From CAZCWM01 sp964622625 (GTDB lineage Bacteria; Planctomycetota; Phycisphaerae; Phycisphaerales; Phycisphaeraceae), in the NCBI GenBank assembly GCA_964622625.1, contig CAZUUQ010000024.1, forward strand, positions 1-34,167: DNA of 34,167 nt, in the 5' to 3' direction. The position numbers were made by a program, and so were the translations under genes. The notes under the pieces are model-generated. The model did no database searches. It saw only the letters and a list, made by a program, of their open reading frames with translations, and had not been told where the DNA came from. This document shows, piece after piece, positions 23,601 to 29,342 of the stretch (position 1 is its first letter; every line of letters begins with the position of its first letter).

Positions 23601-25751
23601 TGCGACCGCCCCGGCAGCCGGCCAATCGTCCGTCAAGCTGCCGCTGGATTTGAGCACCGCCCGATTGCCCGTGACTTGTGAAGGCGACCAGGTGGGTCGG
23701 TAGGAATTGTTCTGCTTGCGAAAGAGTCTCGCCAAGCTCAGCTCCGGCGCATCAGCCGCCGCCGCCAGCGCACGCAGTGCCTCGCGTGCATTTGCCCTTA
23801 GCGGGCGCCAGTCCAGCGCGTGAAGTGTGTCGCCCGGATGCCCGTCGCGCACGCGAGCGTCATAGCCGGTCATGATCGTCACATTGTAAAGGCCGAAAAT
23901 ACCCGCGATCATGCCGGACGGCACGTGATCCCGTGCGGCGAAGGTGCGGCCGTAGTCAGGGTCGTCGACGGGCCTCGGATCGAAACCGCGGGCTTCGACG
24001 TTTTGCGCCTGACGGGCGAGTGCCATCAGCAGACGTTTATGGTAGCCGGCTGTGTCGCTGTGCGCGCCTTGGCGTGTCTGTCGGAAAACTCGTCCGATCG
24101 AGTGGCCGGCGACAAAGCTCCACGTCGGGCCTTGATCGGACAGGTCATAACTGACGTGCATGACCACCCATTTATCGCCGAGTAGTCGCCTGATCGCTTC
24201 GCGCTGTGCGTCTATGCGAATCAAACTCTCCAGTTCTCGCAAACGGCGGTCCAGACTCGCGAGCGTGCGCTGCTGCAACAGGTCGATGTCGGCGTCCAAG
24301 GTCTGCCGCAAAGCCTGCAGCCCTGGATATGTCCCGTCGGCACCCGCCAAGAGTTGCTCCCATTCGAGCTCATCGAGGTTTGCCACGTCACTTGCGGGGA
24401 GTTCGCTGGCCTCCGCCACCAGTTGCCGCAGCACGGCCGGCTTGATCTGCGAGAACTGGAACGCCGCAGGAGCTCGCCAGGCAGCGTTGAGCACGCGCCG
24501 GATCTCATCCCAGCGGTTGCGCACTGCTGTCAGTTCGGCAGCGCGCTGGTCCAGACCTGTAGCCTCGGGGCCTTCGGCGTCGAGGCGTGCCATGTTGATC
24601 TTGATGAGATCCTCGTTGACCAGCGTCCGCAACAGCAGCGTTTCCTGGTCAAGTTTCTTGATCAAAGATCGGATTTCTTCATTGCTGACGTCGGCAGGCA
24701 CCTGGCCTTCAAGCATGCCCCGTAGTCGACGGTCAAAGGCCAGTTCGTCGCGGTGGTTGACCAGCAGGCTCTGTGCGTCGGCCTCATCCGCCAGCATGGC
24801 ATCGTAGAAATACCGGGCGCCCTGATGGTACTGGGCGTGGTTGTCCAGGAAGAGGGCGATGACGTCGCGGCGGGGTCGATGTTGCTGAAAATACTCGACC
24901 GCTTCGAGCAACGCCGCCACGTTTGCCGCGTTGCGCGCGCCGGGCGTAGCGAAAGGAACCGCGCCGAATGTGTCGACATCTGCCGCGAGAATGATGGCTT
25001 CCGGCTCGGCGCGGCTTTCAACAAAGCCCGGATCGGTTCCCGGAATAAAAGCAATGACATTACGGCCGGTGGTCAGCTCCCATGTGACATGGCTGACCAC
25101 CGTCACGTGCGGATGATCCCGGCGAAGGTCGATGTGGCGCAGCGTTTCGGGGCCGGCGTAGAGCCGGATCAGTGGGGCGGGCAGCGACACATGCTTGTCA
25201 CCGTTGGCCGCGGCCGTTTCATCGCCTGCAAAGATGACCGCCTTGGCGCCGAGCGCGAAGGCCCGACGCCATCGTTCCTCACAGTCGTAATCCAGGACGA
25301 CAATAGCGCCATCGACTGAACGTGGTCCATAGTCGAGCAGTTCTCCCTTGCCGAGGTATACCAACGGGCCGGAAACCCCTTCAGCAGGGGTGGTGGGGGG
25401 CAGAATCATATTCGATCTGATAGGCAGCAGTGGGGCAGTTCGGCCCTCAACGGTGATTTCGCACCGCCGCACCTGAAGCTGCCACACGGGCATTTCAATG
25501 CTCAGCATCTGGTCGATGCCGATCGACTCCAGCCGCTGGGCCACATAATCCATGGCGGCCCGACCTTCGGTGGTACCTGAAAGCCGATGTGGCGATGACG
25601 TCAAAGCCCGGATGTCCGCCAGGAACTGATCGACACGCGAGTCGTCGTCAGCGGCGAGCGCGGCGCAGGCCAGCAACGCCATCATCGCTGCTGCGGCCCA
25701 GCGACATGTGCGACGGGCAATGGTTCGGATATTGTCGAGAAGTCGGTTCAT
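20682..25751 (-). CDS. Giant fusion: M28-like (apparently inactive) ectodomain plus FtsX-type permease
   Basis: 1689 residues. A signal-like segment (12-34) leads into an M28 aminopeptidase-like region with a PA-type insert (about 120-230). The metal-ligand sites look altered: AADVDTF (258-262) for aHxD, PGARN (270-274) for PGAxD, and DNHAQYHQGARYF (303-315) for the EE-containing motif; only a late GHPGDT (about 637) keeps the expected His. A helical insert fills about 322-510, a beta-rich module follows (about 750-900), then three hydrophobic segments at about 984-1075. The FtsX part begins with MRRRPLRTTLTAVTVVML (about 1100) and ends with IFGTMLGSITDREKEIYTFS and AVYPAYRASKSANPG; a 150-residue soluble tail follows. 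GGAGGT precedes the ATG, which overlaps the upstream ATPase stop (ATGA). Confidence 0.82.
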   Translation of the reverse strand: MNRLLDNIRTIARRTCRWAAAAMMALLACAALAADDDSRVDQFLADIRALTSSPHRLSGTTEGRAAMDYVAQRLESIGIDQMLSIEMPVWQLQVRRCEITVEGRTAPLLPIRSNMILPPTTPAEGVSGPLVYLGKGELLDYGPRSVDGAIVVLDYDCEERWRRAFALGAKAVIFAGDETAAANGDKHVSLPAPLIRLYAGPETLRHIDLRRDHPHVTVVSHVTWELTTGRNVIAFIPGTDPGFVESRAEPEAIILAADVDTFGAVPFATPGARNAANVAALLEAVEYFQQHRPRRDVIALFLDNHAQYHQGARYFYDAMLADEADAQSLLVNHRDELAFDRRLRGMLEGQVPADVSNEEIRSLIKKLDQETLLLRTLVNEDLIKINMARLDAEGPEATGLDQRAAELTAVRNRWDEIRRVLNAAWRAPAAFQFSQIKPAVLRQLVAEASELPASDVANLDELEWEQLLAGADGTYPGLQALRQTLDADIDLLQQRTLASLDRRLRELESLIRIDAQREAIRRLLGDKWVVMHVSYDLSDQGPTWSFVAGHSIGRVFRQTRQGAHSDTAGYHKRLLMALARQAQNVEARGFDPRPVDDPDYGRTFAARDHVPSGMIAGIFGLYNVTIMTGYDARVRDGHPGDTLHALDWRPLRANAREALRALAAAADAPELSLARLFRKQNNSYRPTWSPSQVTGNRAVLKSSGSLTDDWPAAGAVAAVWPSRSWWANAPFGGLPASDLVNNWVPYPLVPVDANGYFSLIGIGENDYDNMAAIAAMFDEYGNCVAMTSQQSAHADAPTTAKTELFPGRGFAVLHQGNGLAIRNEDLQVLRAASNARLRPNRSLYGQLRDVTFFFAHEYDIEVDAHGGEARFKIVQQHGPMALGMDDESEVGSGIPVSQWRFPLFLDAQSARDYWRLNESRLSTLRQGGVILPDLERLHARAGRLRHESADSPTLEQQVSMVHQALSLGRKVYSPLRQAMDDLIRAIVILMLLTIPFAFALERLLVCASTVYGRLAGFAACFLVTFAFLYWLHPGFSIAATPIIILLAFTIILLSGLVCYIIIRKFRTELMALQSQVGQAHSVQVSATATLLAAVGMGMSTMRRRPLRTTLTAVTVVMLTFTILCFASFTSQMGVRQIYEGPTGEGQTAAMMLRKLDYSAIGGDTALLVNDRTASSLYLAEHRWKARINAGDPPFSIARRDTGQALTVDAVMGLDPRELELWPDMLRVLVVEDRQTAQKALEGRGLFLPRVLKDQLNLEFGDKVLLAGHELEFIGIVDVSAMQRLRHLDGKSVLPVDFVAFEQERLQQQGQTQALTDDRVQRDFRRLGANQVAVMGRDALRRIGSGVHVLTVYPVEQTSELDTAEWSQRVAEQVEVPVWARTPEGVNRLFFTELTSVSGGFALVVPILLGGFIIFGTMLGSITDREKEIYTFSALGLGPAHVGFLFFAEAAVYAVIGGMGGQILAQIVALVAAKLAELGLIPPPSINFSSTNSLFAIGVVMSTVLVSAVYPAYRASKSANPGLARAWKMPLPVDDTMSMKFPFTVSAYDITGVVSYLLEHFRQHDDAGLGIFACTDADIGRDEEGTLRLDAELALAPFDLGVTQHFRLRALPSEIPGVDEVHIEAIRLSGARQDWIRANRTFLADMRQQFLLWRTLSPQAMEEYRERTLQSLGRTDVETPARTPATESAS

Positions 25752-26527
25752 GATTCACCTCCGATCTTCCCGAGCGTGATCTTCAGATTGCGGCGCTCTT
25801 CGACACGGTCAATACGACCGTCGCGCACCCACATGATCCGATCGCAGATGTTCAGCAGTCGGTGGTCGTGCGTAGCACAGACGATCGTGACGGCGTGTTC
25901 GCGGTTGATCCGTTGCATGATATTGAGGATTTCCTCGCCCGTTTTGAGATCGAGATTCCCCGTCGGTTCATCGGCAAGCAGAATCATGGGATTGTTGCAC
26001 ATGGCCCTGGCGATGGCCACACGCTGCTGCTGACCGCCGCTCATTTCAATGGGGCGATGCGACCAGCGATCGCCGAGACCGACCATGTCCAGCAGGGCCA
26101 TGCCCCGCCTGCGGGCGTTCTCGGGCGTTACGCCTGCAAAGGCCATCGGCACCGTGACGTTCTCAAGGGCCGTCATGTAGCGAATCAGGTTATACTGTTG
26201 AAAAATGTATCCGATTTTCTGGCAGCGAAGGAACGCCAGTTCGACCGCGCTAAGCTGGGCCACGTCAACTTCATCAATCAGTACACGTCCTTCGGAGGGG
26301 GAGTCCAATGCGCCGATCATGTTGAAGTAGGTGCTCTTGCCGGAACCGGAAGGTCCGAGCACTGCGATGAACTCACCACGGTAGATGGTGGACTGAACGC
26401 CGCGCAGGGCATGGGTTGCGGCTTCACCTTGGCCGTAGGTCTTATTCAGCCCGAGCGTGCGGATGATGATCGGCCGCGCTTCCTGCGCCTCGCTACGGGT
26501 CTGGGATTGGGTTTCGGTGGTGCTCAC
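25748..26527 (-). CDS. ABC transporter ATP-binding protein, MacB/LolD type (first ATPase of the operon)
   Basis: 259 residues. Walker A GPSGSGKST (58-66), Q-loop in YIFQQYNLI (107-115), signature MSGGQQQRVAIARA (162-175), Walker B ILLADEPTGNLD (182-193) and ATHDHRL are complete. It closely resembles the other ATPase of the operon in layout, but the two differ at many positions, so they may be specialised subunits. It sits between the two FtsX-type permease genes, 60 bases after one and overlapping the start of the other by 4 bases. The start is a GTG at 26527; no ATG is available before the domain begins at about residue 20, and AAGG lies 11 bases upstream. The N-terminal tail is Gln- and Thr-rich. 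Confidence 0.93.
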   Translation of the reverse strand: MSTTETQSQTRSEAQEARPIIIRTLGLNKTYGQGEAATHALRGVQSTIYRGEFIAVLGPSGSGKSTYFNMIGALDSPSEGRVLIDEVDVAQLSAVELAFLRCQKIGYIFQQYNLIRYMTALENVTVPMAFAGVTPENARRRGMALLDMVGLGDRWSHRPIEMSGGQQQRVAIARAMCNNPMILLADEPTGNLDLKTGEEILNIMQRINREHAVTIVCATHDHRLLNICDRIMWVRDGRIDRVEERRNLKITLGKIGGES

Positions 26528-26587
26528 TGGGTGTCGCCTTGTGTCGCAGTGTTACGAACGCATGGACCGTAAAGACTTCGGCCGTAA

Positions 26588-28060
26588 TCAGTCAACGCGC
26601 ATCGCCTCCATGGGCGCGAGCCGGGCAGCGGTCCACGCCGGTCCGATGGCCGCGAACGCACCGAGCAGCACCCCCGCCAGCAAAGACAACCCGCCGGCAA
26701 GCAGGACGTCGTTGTATGGAATCGCCTCGAGCATCATCGGCCCCAAGGCCACCAATCCGCGAACCACGGCCAGGGCCAGGCCCAGCAGCACACCGGCCGC
26801 TCCCCCGATAAAGCCCTGGATCATGGCCTCATAGAAAAAAAGCTTGAGCAGGAAGCCGTCGAGTGCGCCCAGACATTTCATGGTGGCGATTTCGGTGAAT
26901 CGCTCGGCCACGGACATCATCATGGCATTTATGACGCCGATGGCGCAGACAAGAAACGAGACGACCACCAGCCACCTGGTGCGGGCAGGCAGATCGAACA
27001 CGCCGGTACTGACTGTTGGCACGGCATCACCGACGATGGCCTGTAACCGCGCCTGTTCGCGTTGGGCAATGGCCAGCGCCAGCAATCGCTCGGGCGTCAG
27101 GTGCTCACCTTCCCGCGTGTGCTCGGCGATTGTCGCCGCCAGCCAGTCGGCGCGCTGCTGCCGCGTCAACCAGGTAACCACCCGGTTTTGGTCAAGCTCG
27201 CGGGGGTTGATGCCCAGACGACGCGCCACAGCGGCACGAATAGGCAAAATTTCCAGCAGCGGCCGTAAGTGCTGCAGATCCTCGAGGCGTTGGGCCTGCG
27301 TGCGCAACAGTGCGGCGGTCTCGACGTCCATGGAGTAGCCAGCCGAGACGAGCCAGCGCATCACTTCCTCCGCTGGCGACGAAAGGATGATGGTGGGGCT
27401 TGTTTCGCCAGCCTGGTCGTGAACCGATGCAATGGCACGCTCGTGCCCCTGTCGGGTTCGATGCACCATGGTCATGAGTTCTGTCTGCCGCGGGCCGACC
27501 ATTTGCCACAGGTTATCATCGTTCAATCCCGGGATGCGCAGTCGCAGATCGCTTGCTCGCTGGCGCATATTTTCAAAGGCTTCGCGGTTCTGCATGGCCG
27601 CGACCGCCTGAAAGGCATCAAGGTCTCCCAGCACGGTTGCTTGAGCTGCCGGAGGCAGGCTCTCCAGACGTCGCTGAAGCTGCACAAGCTGGGTGGCTGT
27701 CTGCTGGAAGCGTTCCATTGCCGTCACATCGAGTGTCGCCCACCTGCTGTATTCCGCCAGACGATCGGTCTCGCCACGTGCCAGCGCCTCGACGATCTGC
27801 GCGGGGCGATCCGGTGTGCTCAGACGCGTCTGCCATTGACCAAGCAAGCGGTACTGGCGCAACTGCTCATAGGCGCGCACGCGGGTGCTTTGCTCAATCA
27901 GGCTATAGCTGAGCACGTGGCTTAAGAATGCCACTGCCAGCGCCAGAATCGCCACGGTGATTAATGATCGGAAAAGGCGGTAACTCATGCCCGATAGGCA
28001 CAGCGCCAGACAGCGCCCCGATCCGAGGCGAACCTGATCCTCTACGGTGATGGGTTTCAA
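26588..28060 (-). CDS. FtsX-type ABC permease with large extracytoplasmic domain
   Basis: 490 residues with MacB-like topology: one N-terminal membrane helix (about 33-53, RSLITVAILALAVAFLSHVL), a large periplasmic domain (about 54-358), then three C-terminal helices starting with RWLVVVSFLVCAIGVINAMM. The cytoplasmic loop SVAERFTEIATMKCLGALDG is the FtsX coupling loop that contacts the ATPase. The C-terminus AAIGPAWTAARLAPMEAMRVD matches the FtsX end motif. The periplasmic domain is alpha-rich and charged, and not recognisably MacB-like. The start is a TTG at 28060: GAGGAGG lies 7 bases upstream and the TTG overlaps the preceding stop as TTGA. The longer upstream frame is a shadow of the PqqD-like gene. 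It probably pairs with the ATPase gene just downstream. Confidence 0.88.
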   Translation of the reverse strand: MKPITVEDQVRLGSGRCLALCLSGMSYRLFRSLITVAILALAVAFLSHVLSYSLIEQSTRVRAYEQLRQYRLLGQWQTRLSTPDRPAQIVEALARGETDRLAEYSRWATLDVTAMERFQQTATQLVQLQRRLESLPPAAQATVLGDLDAFQAVAAMQNREAFENMRQRASDLRLRIPGLNDDNLWQMVGPRQTELMTMVHRTRQGHERAIASVHDQAGETSPTIILSSPAEEVMRWLVSAGYSMDVETAALLRTQAQRLEDLQHLRPLLEILPIRAAVARRLGINPRELDQNRVVTWLTRQQRADWLAATIAEHTREGEHLTPERLLALAIAQREQARLQAIVGDAVPTVSTGVFDLPARTRWLVVVSFLVCAIGVINAMMMSVAERFTEIATMKCLGALDGFLLKLFFYEAMIQGFIGGAAGVLLGLALAVVRGLVALGPMMLEAIPYNDVLLAGGLSLLAGVLLGAFAAIGPAWTAARLAPMEAMRVD

Positions 28061-28443
28061 CTGGCCGCCTCCTCGCAGGCCGGCCCCACGACGACGACCA
28101 GTCGACGGGCGGTCAACTGCTGTAAAAATGCCACAACGCTTGTTCTGGCCTCGTGAAAACTCAGGGTGTGTCGCTGGGCAAAGCGGGCCACGATGCTTTC
28201 CGTTGGTGTGCGTCCGTCGCAGGCGTCCCACACTTCAGCGCCCAGGCGATCCAGGCCTACTGCTCGATGGCGACTCAGTGGCAGCACCCAGGAGAAGGGC
28301 GGGCGATTGAACCATCGCGGGCGCAAGGGCACATACAGCACCAATTCATGCGGGCCGCGACGCTCAACCCACACTTCGGAATTCCGCACAGGCACCGCCT
28401 GCATCAGTGCATCAAAGTTTGGTCGAGGCGCGTTGTTTTTCAT
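28057..28443 (-). CDS. PqqD-like (RRE-fold) small protein
   Basis: 128 residues. The C-terminal part (about 60-118) reads VGLDRLGAEVWDACDGRTPT, then SIVARFAQRHTLSFHEARTS and FLQQLTARRLVVVV, the pattern of PqqD: a strand, a helix ending in W-x-x-C-D-G, two winged-helix helices and a final L-x-x-x-L/V strand. PqqD-like RRE domains bind leader peptides or partner proteins of radical-SAM and other peptide-modifying enzymes. No such enzyme or precursor peptide is visible in the window, so the partner is unknown. The N-terminal region has a basic, proline- and tryptophan-containing segment (PLRPRWFNRPPFSWVLPLSR). The ATG overlaps the upstream stop as ATGA, with a GGGAGGGG site before it. Confidence 0.72.
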   Translation of the reverse strand: MKNNAPRPNFDALMQAVPVRNSEVWVERRGPHELVLYVPLRPRWFNRPPFSWVLPLSRHRAVGLDRLGAEVWDACDGRTPTESIVARFAQRHTLSFHEARTSVVAFLQQLTARRLVVVVGPACEEAAS

Positions 28444-29342
28444 GGCAGCGGCCCCTCCCATTCCGTATGGTTTGCGTCCACAAGGTTGAACGCAGTTGGG
28501 TCCAGCGGTCGTGCAGGCGGGCTGACGGTCGTCACATGAAACATGCGGCTGCCGCTGGCGTCCGCCCAGACCATGTCCACGCGCTGCCGCCGCAGTCCCA
28601 CGAGGTTGCGCCAGCGTGCTGCGGGTTGCCGCGTCCGCCCGATCACTGCCTGCGTCGCGCCCAGCGGCCATCGCTCGAAGGTCCAGTCGCTGCGGGGCAG
28701 CTCCCGCTCAATGAGGGCCTGAGCATCGCCATCGTACCACGCGTGGGCTGCTGAAAAGCGGCGAAGCTGCGCCTCGGTGCGCAGGCGTCGCTCGTCGGAA
28801 AAGTGCATTGTCGCTACGCCGGGTCGAATATCGGCTTGCCGAAGCGCCAAGCCTTCCGGGGCCTGGAACGCCATGCCGAAAGCCCGCCAGGTCGTGGGTC
28901 CACGCCTGTCGTCCAGAAGTGAAAAGCTCTCGAGTATGCGCCGCTCGATGCCGCGATCCAGGCCGTCTGGCCATGCGATCGTCAGCTCGACCCACCGCAT
29001 ATGCATATCGTCGAACCGTCCGGCGCGGGTGACGATCTCATCGTCGCGATGGCGTCGGTAGCCACGCCAGCCTGCCAGCGTGCCGAGGCTCGTAAACCGT
29101 GTCTCGGCGTCCTCCTCGAGATCGCGCGCCCGGTAGTCTTCCAGCAGCCGATCGCGATCGGGGGAAAGTCGGGCGGCAGCCCATCCAAGATGCATGCGTC
29201 CGCGGCGGCGATCGGCGAAGACCAGCTTGCCTCGCTGCGGGCGAGTGGCGTGCTGAAGAATCTCCCAGTCCGTCGGCGCGGCCAGGGACATGCCCAGCCA
29301 GATCACACGGGCGTAAGCGGATTGTGCGGTCTGCGTGGTCAT
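28440..29342 (-). CDS. Unknown protein with an internal duplication
   Basis: 300 residues, soluble, no signal peptide and no family that I recognise. Two halves look alike: LGMSLAAPTDWEILQHATRP, then a strand ending in FADRRRGR (about 16-50), against FGMAFQAPEGLALRQADIRP, then a strand ending in FSDERRLR (about 155-190). Each is followed by an Arg- and Asp-rich helix and a W/G-R strand. The composition is rich in Arg and Trp. It is the second gene of the operon, coupled on both sides by ATGA overlaps (start with the DUF6785-like stop, stop with the PqqD-like start). The start at 29342 is fixed by that overlap; no Shine-Dalgarno site is visible. A role linked to the PqqD-like protein is plausible from coupling only. 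Confidence 0.7.
   Translation of the reverse strand: MTTQTAQSAYARVIWLGMSLAAPTDWEILQHATRPQRGKLVFADRRRGRMHLGWAAARLSPDRDRLLEDYRARDLEEDAETRFTSLGTLAGWRGYRRHRDDEIVTRAGRFDDMHMRWVELTIAWPDGLDRGIERRILESFSLLDDRRGPTTWRAFGMAFQAPEGLALRQADIRPGVATMHFSDERRLRTEAQLRRFSAAHAWYDGDAQALIERELPRSDWTFERWPLGATQAVIGRTRQPAARWRNLVGLRRQRVDMVWADASGSRMFHVTTVSPPARPLDPTAFNLVDANHTEWEGPLP

Noticed and set aside
28444..28671. Upstream extension of the PqqD-like frame
   Set aside because: It lies inside the 300-residue gene in another frame; the ATGA overlap at 28443 gives a better start.
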